Assembly (NCBI GenBank): GCA_029932495.1
Contig: JAOZPY010000003.1
Location: 1 to 26,251, forward strand
DNA length: 26,251 bases
Source of the DNA: Desulfobacterales bacterium
Lineage (GTDB): Bacteria > Desulfobacterota > Desulfobacteria > Desulfobacterales > JAFDCJ01
Direction of reading: 5' to 3'
Position numbers and translations under genes: made by a program. The stretch's first letter is position 1; the number at the start of each line of letters is the position of its first letter. The notes under the pieces are model-generated. The model did not search any database. It saw only the letters and a list, made by a program, of their open reading frames with translations, and was not told where the DNA came from. Below, in pieces: positions 14,518 to 22,999 of this stretch.

Positions 14518-15075
14518 CTACTTTTCTTTGGCATTATATCCCGCTTCCAATGCCTTTAATGAAGCACGCAACATCTTTTTTTGACTGCCGAATCGATTTT
14601 TCAGCACACTTTTAATATCTTCATAGGAGCAAAACAGACGATTGCCACTGGATGCCCGCTCGGCGGTTTTCAGAGCCCACCCGAGGACAATCAGGTTGAC
14701 CGCCTTGGGGTTTGAAATTTTCTGCGCCAGACGATCCGCATCCACGGGGGCGCCAATTTTGCTTTGCTGATCGGCATTTGCGTTGACAGCCGCCCATCCG
14801 TCTGGTTTGAGGAAAAAGCCATGCCGGGCCATGTTTTCCAGTTTGAGCACCAGCAGCCCGTCGGCCTGAAACGGTCGAATCAGCGGGCTGGTAAAATCAC
14901 CGACCTTGAGATGGGATAACACCACACCTCCCCGTTGGGCCATCCCATGGGTTTCAGAAGTAAAAACCGGCAATTGTTTTTCAATGGCCGCTTCGGCCAA
15001 AAGCCGGGTGACAAACAACACCCCCTGGCCGCCGAGACCGCTGATGACCAGTTGCTGCTTTATTGACTCCGCCAT
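14518..15075 (-). CDS. iorB: Indolepyruvate:ferredoxin oxidoreductase, beta subunit
   Basis: This is the gamma-type domain subunit of the oxygen-sensitive 2-oxoacid oxidoreductase that converts aryl pyruvates to aryl-acetyl-CoA with reduction of ferredoxin. The 185 residues are the usual IorB length. The motif LVISGLGGQGVLFVTRLLAEAA (about 9-30) and the segment ETHGMAQRGGVVLSHLKVG (about 41-59) are diagnostic for this subunit. GGAGG lies just before the ATG. The gene follows iorA by 146 nt; that gap holds a copy of the dispersed TCCGTTG-type repeat. Substrate preference (indole-, phenyl- or hydroxyphenylpyruvate) cannot be read from sequence. Confidence 0.93.
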   Translation of the reverse strand: MAESIKQQLVISGLGGQGVLFVTRLLAEAAIEKQLPVFTSETHGMAQRGGVVLSHLKVGDFTSPLIRPFQADGLLVLKLENMARHGFFLKPDGWAAVNANADQQSKIGAPVDADRLAQKISNPKAVNLIVLGWALKTAERASSGNRLFCSYEDIKSVLKNRFGSQKKMLRASLKALEAGYNAKEK

Positions 15076-15092
15076 AAAACCTCCAACTGATT

Positions 15093-15132
15093 GGTCCGTT
15101 GACCGTCGTCAGTTGTCCGTTGTCTGTTGGGC
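15093..15132. repeat. Dispersed TCCGTTGTC-type repeat, second copy
   Basis: This stretch shares the exact 15-mer GTCAGTTGTCCGTTG (15108-15122) with the reverse complement of 151-165, with further similarity on both sides. It lies in the 146-nt gap between iorA and iorB. Confidence 0.6.
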
Positions 15133-15221
15133 AACGCAACCACCTGATGACGAAAATTTATCGTACTATTACAATATACATTCGGCCCCCAATGCTTAAC
15201 TGGCCACGATTCGGACATCAA

Positions 15222-17042
15222 TTAATTTTTCTTGATCACGAAAGAGCCCTTGGGACAGACCTCCAGGCAGACCCCGCAGCCAATGCACAGCAAAGGATCG
15301 ATGGTGACGTATTTCCTGTCTTCATCATCATGATAGATCAACGCCGGGCATTCAAAATGCTGGATGCAATAGCCGCATCCGTCGCAGGTGTCGGCGACCT
15401 CAACCGGTATGTACTGTCCGGTTTCTCCCTTGCGGAGCATATCGATCACGCAGGGATACCGGGAGATGACCACGGCCGGACCGTGCTTCCGGCTGTAAGC
15501 GACGGCCTCTTTTACCAGGGCGGTAAACTCCTTTACCTTGTATGGATTGCCCAGTTTGCAGAACTTGACCCCGCACCCCTTTACCAGGCTTTCAATGTCA
15601 ACGGCATTCAGTGGTTCGCCGCCGGCACCGATGCCGCTGGCCGGGGTTGGCTGGCTGCCGGTCATGGCCGTTGTACGGTTATCCAGAATCACCAGCACAA
15701 ATTTATTTTTCTGGACCACCGCATCAATCAGCGCCGGCACCCCGGCGTGAAAAAAAGTGGAGTCACCGATGGTCGCCACCACGTCCGGGCGTTTCTTTTC
15801 GTTTTTGTATGCATGGTAAAATCCGGAGGCCTGGCTGATAGCCGCCCCCATGCACAGCACGGTGTCCACCGCCCCCAGGTTCAACCCCAGGGTGTAGCAA
15901 CCGATATCGCTGGTATAAATACCGCGGGGCGCGGCCTTTTTAATGGCAAAAAAGCTGGCCCGGTGGGGACATCCCGCACACAGGGTTGGACGCCGACCGG
16001 GGACGGCCGGTGGCTCGAATTGTCTGAACTCAAGACCGGCGAAACCACAGATAATTTCTTCCACCTTTTCGGGGCTCAACTCTCCCACCCGGGACACGGT
16101 CTGAGACAGCTTGCCTTTGACATGATAGCGGTCGGCCAGCTGCATCTCGATGACCCCCGTGGTCTCTTCGATGACCAGAATGTCATCATAATTTTTCAGC
16201 AGGCGCGTCACAAATTCACGATGCAGGGGAAAAGGCTGCCGGATCTGGTACAGGGGGATCTTTGACCAGAGCTTCAATGCTTTCATAATCTCCCGGGTGT
16301 GGGCAGCCGCCACGCCGGACGACAGGATGACTTTTTTCCCTTTGGCCCCTGGATTGAGTCGCACCGGCGCCGAGGCCCTGTAACGGGCGATAGCGGCCAG
16401 TTTTCCCTCCAGCTCCTTGTGCAGCTGAAGTCTGAATTTCGGAGTCGCCGCCCAGCGGGCGGGGTTTTTTTCGAAATTGACCTCGCGGTTGTTTTCAGGA
16501 ATTGCTCTCAGGTCGATATCCTGGCGCGAATGGCACACCCGGGTGGTGGGACGCAGCATCACGGGGGTTTTGTATTTTTCGGAAATTTCATAGGCCAACC
16601 CGATCATCTCCCGGGCCTGCTCGGGAGAATCCGGGTCCAGTACCGGTATTTTGGCCATCATGGCCATCATACGACTGTCCTGCTCGGTCTGGGATGAGTG
16701 GGGCCCGGGATCATCTGCACTGATCACGACAAAACCGCCATTGACCCCCATGTAAGCAGCGCTCATCAACGGATCAGAGGCCACATTGAGCCCGACCTGC
16801 TTCATGCTGACTGCCGTGCGCAACCCCGTCTGGCAGCCGGCATAGGCAATCTCAAAGGCGATCTTTTCGTTGACCGCCCACTGGGTGTGCATGGAAATCC
16901 GGTTTTGCTTCTGGAAAAATGCCACGGCTGCCAGTATTTCCGATGCCGGGGTGCCCGGATAGGAGGTGGCCATGGCACAGCCGTTTTCCACCAGCCCCCG
17001 GGCGATGGCTTCGTTGCCCAACAGTAATCTGCGTTCAGTCAC
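15222..17042 (-). CDS. iorA: Indolepyruvate:ferredoxin oxidoreductase, alpha subunit
   Basis: This is the catalytic subunit of IOR, which carries TPP and Fe-S clusters and works with IorB in the cytosol. The 606 residues cover a pyrimidine-binding domain (TSYPGTPASEIL near 24-35), a middle transketolase-like domain, a TPP-binding domain with GDSTFFHAGVPALIDAV...LDNRTTAMTG, and a C-terminal 2[4Fe-4S] ferredoxin domain. The last has CDGCGYCIQHFECP and CIGCGVCLEVCP, the full set of eight cysteines. The start is GTG at 17042, with GGAGG 6 nt upstream. It lies 120 nt downstream of serA. The product, an aryl-acetyl-CoA, is chemically related to what a PaaK-type ligase makes. Confidence 0.95.
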   Translation of the reverse strand: MTERRLLLGNEAIARGLVENGCAMATSYPGTPASEILAAVAFFQKQNRISMHTQWAVNEKIAFEIAYAGCQTGLRTAVSMKQVGLNVASDPLMSAAYMGVNGGFVVISADDPGPHSSQTEQDSRMMAMMAKIPVLDPDSPEQAREMIGLAYEISEKYKTPVMLRPTTRVCHSRQDIDLRAIPENNREVNFEKNPARWAATPKFRLQLHKELEGKLAAIARYRASAPVRLNPGAKGKKVILSSGVAAAHTREIMKALKLWSKIPLYQIRQPFPLHREFVTRLLKNYDDILVIEETTGVIEMQLADRYHVKGKLSQTVSRVGELSPEKVEEIICGFAGLEFRQFEPPAVPGRRPTLCAGCPHRASFFAIKKAAPRGIYTSDIGCYTLGLNLGAVDTVLCMGAAISQASGFYHAYKNEKKRPDVVATIGDSTFFHAGVPALIDAVVQKNKFVLVILDNRTTAMTGSQPTPASGIGAGGEPLNAVDIESLVKGCGVKFCKLGNPYKVKEFTALVKEAVAYSRKHGPAVVISRYPCVIDMLRKGETGQYIPVEVADTCDGCGYCIQHFECPALIYHDDEDRKYVTIDPLLCIGCGVCLEVCPKGSFVIKKN

Positions 17043-17162
17043 GAGTTTCCTCCATCAACTCTGGTTGAATACTTGATTAGTTAACTGGTTGATTGGTTGC
17101 CAAGCCCAAAGCGTATGTACTCGACTCACAGGTCGCGTCTTTTACGCAACGCGCTTTGCCCG

Positions 17163-18743
17163 CTAAAGTTCAAACGGCATAACCGCGATGTTCATCGGCA
17201 GTTCGCGCAATTTTGCCATCACGCTGTCGGGAATAGTCTCGTCGGTTCGTAAAAATATCATGGTTTTATCCCCGCCTTCGGCCTGGCCAACCCGCATGTG
17301 CTTGATGTTGATGTTATTTTCTCCCAGCAGCATGCCGATGCTGCCGATGGCCCCTGGTTTGTCATGGTTGTGAATTAAAGTGAAGCGGCCATGGGGGTGC
17401 AGTTCGAGCCGAAAACCGTTGATATTAACCACCCGTGGGTCCTTCTGGCCAAAAATGGTGCCGGCCACCGCGCTGGTGGCGTCATCGGCAACGGCTTTGA
17501 CCGTAATCAGGTTGATATACTGATCGGTTTCGCCCACCCGGGTTTCCGTGACCTTGACCCCTCTTTCCTGGGCCAGTACCGCGGCGTTGACAAAATTAAC
17601 ATCTTCAGCGACCATGGGGGTCAGAAACCCTTTCAGCACCGCGGTGGTTACCGGTGAAAGATCGAGTTCCTGAAAATCGCCGGCATATTCGATTATCACC
17701 TCTTTGACGGGCCCGCTGCACAGCTGGGCCAGCAGACATCCCATGCGATCGGCCAGCGTCAACAGGGGGCCGACTTTTTCCAGTATCTCCCCGCTGACAG
17801 CCGGCACATTCACCGCGTTGGTGATGGTACCATCTTTGAGATAGGCAATGATCTGTTCGGCGACCTGTACCGCCACATTGGTTTGCGCCTCCAAGGTGGA
17901 TGCTCCCAGGTGAGGGGTGCAGACCACCCGGTCCACTTCAAACAGGGGGTTTGCACCGGGCGGCTCTTTTTCAAATACATCCAGGGCCGCGCCGGCAACT
18001 TTCCCGGAACGCAGCGCCTCGCTTAAATCCGCTTCAGCGACAATGCCGCCCCGGGCGCAGTTGATAATCATCACGCCGTCTTTCATCTGATCAAAAGCAG
18101 CCCGGTTGAGCAGACCGACGGTTTCTTTCATTTTGGGAACATGGACCGTAATGTAGTCCGCACGCTGATATAACTCATCAAGGGATACCGGCTCGTAGCC
18201 GGCCTTTTCGATTTGCTCCGGCGATAAAAAAGGATCGTGCACGATGACCTGCATTTTCAATCCCCGGGCGCGATCGGCAACAATAGAACCAATTTTCCCC
18301 AGGCCGATGATGCCGAGGATCTTGTTGAACACCTCCCTGCCCTGAAGCTTTTTTTTCTCCCACTTGCCCGCTTTGAGGGTCGCCGTGCCCAAGGGGATGT
18401 TGCGCGTCAACGCCATCATCATGGCAATGGTATGCTCCGCAGTGGTGATGACATTGCCGGTGGGCGTATTCATGACCACCACGCCGTGTTTGGTGGCCTC
18501 GGCAATATCGACATTATCAAGCCCGATGCCCGCCCGGCCCACAACCTTCAAATTCTTGGCCGCTGCCAGAATATCCCCCGTAACCTTGGTTGCACTGCGG
18601 ATGACCAGGGCGTCATAGCCCCCGATAATCGCCTTGAGTTCATCAGGCGCAAGACCCGTCTTGACATCCACATCAATGCCGGGTTCATCCTGAAACATTT
18701 TAATGCCAATTTCGCCAAGGACATCACTGACCAGAACTTTCAT
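17163..18743 (-). CDS. serA: D-3-phosphoglycerate dehydrogenase
   Basis: This enzyme catalyses the first step of serine synthesis, 3-phosphoglycerate to 3-phosphohydroxypyruvate with NAD+. It is the long 526-residue form. The NAD fold has GLGKIG (147-152) and Asp170. The catalytic triad is Arg231 (CARGG), Glu260 (FEKEPP) and His278 (CTPHLGAST). An intervening allosteric domain spans about 315-450, and an ACT domain lies at the C-terminus (RFTLIHNHDKPGAIGSIGMLLGENNINI), the expected serine-sensing module. TAGGAGG lies 6 nt before the ATG. A strong hairpin at 18763-18799 sits just upstream and may separate its expression from trpB2. Confidence 0.96.
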   Translation of the reverse strand: MKVLVSDVLGEIGIKMFQDEPGIDVDVKTGLAPDELKAIIGGYDALVIRSATKVTGDILAAAKNLKVVGRAGIGLDNVDIAEATKHGVVVMNTPTGNVITTAEHTIAMMMALTRNIPLGTATLKAGKWEKKKLQGREVFNKILGIIGLGKIGSIVADRARGLKMQVIVHDPFLSPEQIEKAGYEPVSLDELYQRADYITVHVPKMKETVGLLNRAAFDQMKDGVMIINCARGGIVAEADLSEALRSGKVAGAALDVFEKEPPGANPLFEVDRVVCTPHLGASTLEAQTNVAVQVAEQIIAYLKDGTITNAVNVPAVSGEILEKVGPLLTLADRMGCLLAQLCSGPVKEVIIEYAGDFQELDLSPVTTAVLKGFLTPMVAEDVNFVNAAVLAQERGVKVTETRVGETDQYINLITVKAVADDATSAVAGTIFGQKDPRVVNINGFRLELHPHGRFTLIHNHDKPGAIGSIGMLLGENNINIKHMRVGQAEGGDKTMIFLRTDETIPDSVMAKLRELPMNIAVMPFEL

Positions 18744-18762
18744 TGTCTCCTCCTAATATAAA

Positions 18763-18799
18763 GATGGCCTTTTAACAGGCGTACTGCTAAAAGGCCATC
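18763..18799 (-). terminator. Hairpin between the small Cys-rich ORF and serA; terminator or attenuator
   Basis: GATGGCCTTTTA (18763-18774) and TAAAAGGCCATC (18788-18799) are exact reverse complements with a 13-nt loop. In the minus-strand transcript it follows the 18846-19109 ORF and is followed by TTTATATTAGG, a poor U-run, then the serA ribosome binding site. It may terminate weakly, or be a processing or regulatory hairpin for serA. Confidence 0.55.
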
Positions 18800-18845
18800 A
18801 TAAAAACCATGTGGCGCCTATATTCGCCAAGTTCAGCGCCGCCGT

Positions 18846-19109
18846 TCAACTGGTGCGCCCTTTTGCCTGCTCGATCAATTCAATCAAACTGGCTACTTTG
18901 GGTTTGGGGCGGGCCTGCATCAGGCGAATAAATTGATCTTCCGGCAGATTATCCTGTAGATACTGCACCACGTCAAAGCGTTCCCACCAGCAATCCACAA
19001 TTTTAAAACAGGGTTGCTGGTGGTCACCGCTAACCTCGCAGTAATCAAACGATACGGGGTTGCCCAGACGCGGGCAACGCCGGACCATGCTGTTCTGGTT
19101 TTTTCCCAT
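18846..19109 (-). CDS. Small cysteine-rich conserved-type hypothetical protein
   Basis: This small soluble protein is 87 residues long from the ATG at 19109. An in-frame TTG at 19121 or the ATG at 19076 are alternative starts; none has a strong ribosome binding site. The N-terminal half carries CPRLG, FDYC, QPCFKIVDCWW, i.e. four cysteines in a compact, possibly metal-binding pattern. It is followed by an amphipathic helix VVQYLQDNLPEDQFIRLM and a basic tail. The architecture resembles short Cys-containing proteins I have seen as hypothetical in sulfate reducers, but I cannot name a family. It starts 32 nt after trpB2 and is probably cotranscribed with it. Confidence 0.7.
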   Translation of the reverse strand: MGKNQNSMVRRCPRLGNPVSFDYCEVSGDHQQPCFKIVDCWWERFDVVQYLQDNLPEDQFIRLMQARPKPKVASLIELIEQAKGRTS

Positions 19110-19141
19110 ACCCCATTCCAATCCAAAAGGCAGATGCCGGA

Positions 19142-20518
19142 TCAGATGTTTTTAATAATTTCCGGTTTGGGATACTGCTCAAGGACCTTTTCCGCTTCCT
19201 TGATGTCCTCGGCGGGAAAATCAAAATCCTGGAGCTGACCGGACAAATATTTGTCATAAGCTGCCAAATCGATCAGTCCGTGCCCACTCCAGTTAAACAA
19301 AATGACTTTTTCCTTGCCCTCTTCCTTGGCCTTTTTGGCTTCATCGATCACACAGGCCAGGGCATGGTTTGTTTCCGGAGCGGCAATGACGCCTTCCGTG
19401 CGGGCACACAGGATGCCGGCCTCATAAGTTGCGACCTGGCCGAAAGCCCTGGGCGCCATGATGCCGTCCACTATCAGTTGACTGACGGTGGGTGCCATAC
19501 CGTGGTAACGCAGCCCGCCGGCATGCAAGGGCGGCGGCACAAAGGTGTGACCCAGACTGTGCATGGGCAGTAACGGCGTATAGCCTGCCGTATCCCCGTG
19601 ATCATAGGCAAACGGCGCACGGGTCATAGTGGGGCAGGCCGTTGGCTCCACCGGGTAAATTGCAACGTCCTTGCCGTTTATCTTGTCATGGGCAAACGGA
19701 AACGCCAGGCCGGCAAAATTGCTGCCGCCTCCGGCACAACCGATAACGATGTCAGGATATTCCCCGATTTTTTCAAGCTGTTTTTTGGCCTCCAGACCGA
19801 TAATGGTCTGGTGCAGCATGACATGGTTGAGCACACTGCCCAGGGAATAGCGCGTTTGGCCGGATTCATCGGTGACCGCGGCTTCCACGGCCTCGCTGAT
19901 GGCAATGCCCAGGCTTCCGGGGGTATCAGGGTCTTTTTCAAGAATCGCCCGGCCGGCCTTGGTTTCCGAGCTGGGACTGGCGACACAGTTGGCCCCCCAG
20001 GTCTGCATCATCGATTTACGATAAGGCTTCTGGTCAAAACTGATTCTTACCATAAAGACCTTGCACTCAAGCCCATACTGGGAACAGGCAAAGGCCAGCG
20101 CACTGCCCCACTGGCCGGCGCCGGTTTCGGTGGTCAGTTTCTTAATGCCGAATTCTTTGTTGTAGTAAGCCTGGGCAACGGCCGTGTTGGGTTTATGGCT
20201 GCCGGGGGGGCTGACGCCCTCGTACTTATAGTAAATCCTGGCAGGGGTATCCAGTGCCTTTTCCAGGGCATAGGCGCGGATCAGCGGGCTGGGCCGCCAG
20301 ATATTCAAAACTTCCAGTATCCCCTCGGGGATGTCGATCCATCTTTCGGTGCTGACTTCCTGTTCGATGAGGTTCATCGGAAAAACCGGCGCCAGCTGCT
20401 CCGGAGTAACCGGATTCCCGTCCGGACCCAGGGGCGGATTCATTTTGATGTCGGCAAGGATGTTGTACCACTGGCGCGGCATTTCATCTTCAGTTAAAAA
20501 AACTTTTTTCTGCTTCAT
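19142..20518 (-). CDS. trpB2: TrpB2-type tryptophan synthase beta chain
   Basis: This PLP enzyme of the TrpB2 branch condenses indole with serine or a phosphorylated serine to give tryptophan. At 458 residues it is longer than TrpB1 (about 400) and carries TrpB2-specific N-terminal sequence (MPRQWYNILADIKMNPPLGPDG). The PLP lysine is Lys109 in GSHKPNTA; the phosphate loop GCAGGGSNFAG and the TETGAGQWGSALA segment are clear. No trpA or other trp gene is adjacent, as usual for TrpB2, suggesting indole salvage or another beta-replacement. GTAAGGAGG precedes the ATG. The nearby serA could supply the serine-derived substrate. Confidence 0.92.
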   Translation of the reverse strand: MKQKKVFLTEDEMPRQWYNILADIKMNPPLGPDGNPVTPEQLAPVFPMNLIEQEVSTERWIDIPEGILEVLNIWRPSPLIRAYALEKALDTPARIYYKYEGVSPPGSHKPNTAVAQAYYNKEFGIKKLTTETGAGQWGSALAFACSQYGLECKVFMVRISFDQKPYRKSMMQTWGANCVASPSSETKAGRAILEKDPDTPGSLGIAISEAVEAAVTDESGQTRYSLGSVLNHVMLHQTIIGLEAKKQLEKIGEYPDIVIGCAGGGSNFAGLAFPFAHDKINGKDVAIYPVEPTACPTMTRAPFAYDHGDTAGYTPLLPMHSLGHTFVPPPLHAGGLRYHGMAPTVSQLIVDGIMAPRAFGQVATYEAGILCARTEGVIAAPETNHALACVIDEAKKAKEEGKEKVILFNWSGHGLIDLAAYDKYLSGQLQDFDFPAEDIKEAEKVLEQYPKPEIIKNI

Positions 20519-20633
20519 AGCACCTCCTTACTGGTAGTTGACGGTTCAGGGTTGTGTGCAGATTAAGATTTTGAAAACCTCAAGTGCATTAAAATAAACG
20601 CGTTGGGCCCATAAAGGCCATTCATTAATTGCC

Positions 20634-20662
20634 TTGACTTCATTCTGTATACGGTATACAAA
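20634..20662 (+). promoter_or_regulatory. Putative sigma-70 promoter of the dehydrogenase/hydratase gene
   Basis: TTGACT (20634-20639), a 17-bp spacer and TACAAA (20657-20662) form a plausible -35/-10 pair. A start near 20669 gives a leader of about 130 nt. The palindrome at 20646-20660 overlaps the spacer and -10 box. Confidence 0.5.
20646..20660. promoter_or_regulatory. 15-bp palindromic operator, GntR/FadR-like
   Basis: TGTATAC-G-GTATACA is a perfect palindrome with one central base. It overlaps the predicted -10 region of the promoter at 20634-20662. GTATAC-centred sites are typical of GntR-family (FCD subfamily) repressors, but no such regulator is encoded in the window. Repression until an acyl-CoA or organic acid appears is inferred. 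Confidence 0.6.
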
Positions 20663-20801
20663 ACTTAGTCAAGGAAATAATCACCTTTTTTTATCGCCTT
20701 TTGACCTTCTGAAAAATGGTTTTTGTCAGCGTATTGAGCCAATAAAATCGACCCCGTGCAACACTCAGCATTTCAAAAAAGGAAAGAAAGGAACATAAAA
20801 T

Positions 20802-22826
20802 ATGGCACAGGAAACTCCGCTTTACCGAACCGCATACAATCCACTGCTCATTCAACCCGATCGATCACTACCGGATGAGATCGCGGTCATCGGTGCCGGC
20901 ACCATTGGCCCGGATATCGGCTATTACCTGAAAAGCGCCATGCCTGATTGCCGTCTATTTCTGATCGACGTGGTTGACGACGCGCTCAAGCGTGCGGAAA
21001 AACGCATCACCGGCTATACCGAAAAAGCGGTGGCCAAAAAAAAGATGAAACCGGAAAAAGCGGCTGCTGTAAGCCAGAACATTGTCTACACGACGGACTA
21101 TGGCGCAATCAAAAATTGCAAACTAGTCATCGAGGCGGCCACGGAAAGCATCCCACTCAAGCAAAAAATATTCGATACGATTGAAAATATCGTTGCCGAA
21201 GACACGATCATCACCTCCAATACCAGTTCGATTCCGGCTGACCGGCTGTTTTCCAGCATGAAACGCCCCCAGCGCACCACGGTAACACATTTTTTCGCTC
21301 CGGCCTGGCGCAGCCTGCCGGTGGAAGTCATCTCCTGGGAAGGCGGCAGTGATGAAGTGCTGGATTACCTGTTCTGGTTTTTTGCCAAGACCGGCAAGGC
21401 CCCGATCATTACGGACAATGCCATCTGTTTTGTACTGGACCGTATTTTTGACAACTGGTGCAATGAGGCCGCCTTTCTGCTCAACAGCGCCACGGCTGCT
21501 GAAATTGACAAGGTGGCTGAAGAATTTGTTTTTGCCGGTCCTTTTTTCGTTTTGAACATGGCCAACGGCAATCCGATCATCATCGAAACCAACAGCCTTC
21601 AAATGGAAGAAGGCCCCCATTACAAACCCGCACCGATTCTGGCCTCGGTGGATCGCTGGCTGACATCCCGTCCGGGCAGCCAGGTGACAGTGGAAGCTGA
21701 CATTAAAAGCACCGTGCGGGATCGACTGCTGGGCATCCTGTTTTCCCAGTCTTTTGACATTATCGATCGGGGAATCGGGACCCGGGAAGACGTTAATTTC
21801 GGCTGCCAGGTCGCCCTTGGATTTCGCCAGGGAGCCCTGGACCTCATGCGCGACATGGGCGTCGAAGAAGTCGAACGGATCATGAAAAAATTCCAACAGG
21901 AACGACCGGGATTTCCCGCACCGCAGCAAGCCATTGCCGCCTACCAGGATTTTAACCGCCATATCCTGGTGGATGACCTCAAAGAGGTTAAAATTATCAC
22001 CATTCGGCGTCCCCAGGCTATGAACGCGCTCAATGACGATGTAACGGATGAAATTCTGGCCGTACTGAAAAAATACACTGACGACCCCGCAGTGAAGGGA
22101 TTTGTGATTACCGGATACGGCACGGCGGCCTTTTGCGCGGGTGCGGATATCGGCAAATTTCCATCCATGCTGGGCGACCCGGAGGCATCGGCCCAGTATG
22201 CACGCGACTGTGCCAATGTTCAGATCTTTATTGACCAGATGGAAAAACCGGTGGTAGCCGCTGTCAACGGACTGGCGCTGGGTGGTGGACTGGAGGTGGC
22301 CATTCGCTGCCACAGCATGGTGGCCCTTGAAAATGCCACCCTGCAATTTCCGGAAATCAGCCTTGGAATTCTGCCCGGCATCGGCGGGTGCGTGGTGCCC
22401 TATCGCAGATGGCCCCAGGGAGCCGCAGTATTTCATGAAATGATCTGCCTGGCAAAACCGCTTAAAGCCAAAGACGCAGCTGAAATCGGAATGGTCACCC
22501 GGCTGGCCAAAGATTACCCGGACCTGATCCGCACCGCCATTGAAGAGGTCGAGCGGCTGCAGGGAAATATTCCGCGTATTGCAGAAGGCAAAATCGAAAT
22601 CCCGGATCTCTCGGTCCCCGATGAGCCCCGGGCGGGCGGACTAAAATTGAGCCCTGAGGCCGTAAGCATTGCCGCTAAAACGATCCAACAGGCCGCTGGC
22701 AGTGAGAATCTCACGCAGGCCCTTGAAATCGGCTACCGCGGATTTGGCGAAATCGCCTGCACCGATGCCGCCAAAGAGGGCATCTCGGCTTTCCTGGAAA
22801 GGCGTAAACCGGAGTTTAAGAAGTAA
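20802..22826 (+). CDS. 3-hydroxyacyl-CoA dehydrogenase/enoyl-CoA hydratase fusion (dehydrogenase first)
   Basis: This bifunctional beta-oxidation-type enzyme has 674 residues. The N-terminal dehydrogenase has the NAD loop AVIGAGTIGPDIG (Gly31, 33, 36) and the catalytic region THFFAPA (His163), and its C-terminal half runs to about 375. The crotonase domain (about 390-600) has the oxyanion segment FCAGADIGKF and both hydratase glutamates, Glu498 (GGGLEVA) and Glu518 (FPEISLG), at the standard 20-residue spacing. The domain order is the reverse of FadB/FadJ and matches archaeal-type crotonyl-CoA hydratase/3-hydroxybutyryl-CoA dehydrogenases. GGAAAGAAAGGA precedes the ATG. It is transcribed alone and ends at a strong terminator. 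Its acyl chain preference is unknown. Confidence 0.92.
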   Translation: MAQETPLYRTAYNPLLIQPDRSLPDEIAVIGAGTIGPDIGYYLKSAMPDCRLFLIDVVDDALKRAEKRITGYTEKAVAKKKMKPEKAAAVSQNIVYTTDYGAIKNCKLVIEAATESIPLKQKIFDTIENIVAEDTIITSNTSSIPADRLFSSMKRPQRTTVTHFFAPAWRSLPVEVISWEGGSDEVLDYLFWFFAKTGKAPIITDNAICFVLDRIFDNWCNEAAFLLNSATAAEIDKVAEEFVFAGPFFVLNMANGNPIIIETNSLQMEEGPHYKPAPILASVDRWLTSRPGSQVTVEADIKSTVRDRLLGILFSQSFDIIDRGIGTREDVNFGCQVALGFRQGALDLMRDMGVEEVERIMKKFQQERPGFPAPQQAIAAYQDFNRHILVDDLKEVKIITIRRPQAMNALNDDVTDEILAVLKKYTDDPAVKGFVITGYGTAAFCAGADIGKFPSMLGDPEASAQYARDCANVQIFIDQMEKPVVAAVNGLALGGGLEVAIRCHSMVALENATLQFPEISLGILPGIGGCVVPYRRWPQGAAVFHEMICLAKPLKAKDAAEIGMVTRLAKDYPDLIRTAIEEVERLQGNIPRIAEGKIEIPDLSVPDEPRAGGLKLSPEAVSIAAKTIQQAAGSENLTQALEIGYRGFGEIACTDAAKEGISAFLERRKPEFKK

Positions 22827-22876
22827 AAGTTTCATTGTCCGCAACCAGCGCCATTAGATAGCACTGTCAAATATCA

Positions 22877-22909
22877 AGCCCCCTTTTCAGGGGGCTTTTT
22901 TTATTTTAT
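22877..22909 (+). terminator. Rho-independent terminator after the dehydrogenase/hydratase gene
   Basis: AGCCCCC (22877-22883), loop TTTTCA and GGGGGCT (22890-22896) form a 7-bp GC-rich stem followed by a T-rich tract to 22909. It begins 50 nt after the stop codon. Confidence 0.93.
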
Positions 22910-22999
22910 TTACGATCACTTAAGTTTTTTTTTGTTATCGCCGATATTAAACAATGCACGCCCCAACAGTTAGGCGCTATTGTAAGGATACAAGTAAAC

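Noticed and set aside
15099..16265. Plus-strand ORF of 388 codons opposite iorA
   Set aside because: The opposite strand carries the complete TPP and 2[4Fe-4S] motifs of IorA; this frame has none.
17104..17160. Inverted GCCCAAAGCG / CGCTTTG-like words after serA as a terminator
   Set aside because: The arms are short and imperfect, far apart, and not followed by a T-run.
20604..20620. TTGGGCCCATAAAGGCC as a sigma-54 promoter for the dehydrogenase/hydratase gene
   Set aside because: GG and GC have a 10-bp gap, but the -12 box is AGGCC instead of TTGC. The TTGACT/TACAAA pair just downstream is a better candidate.
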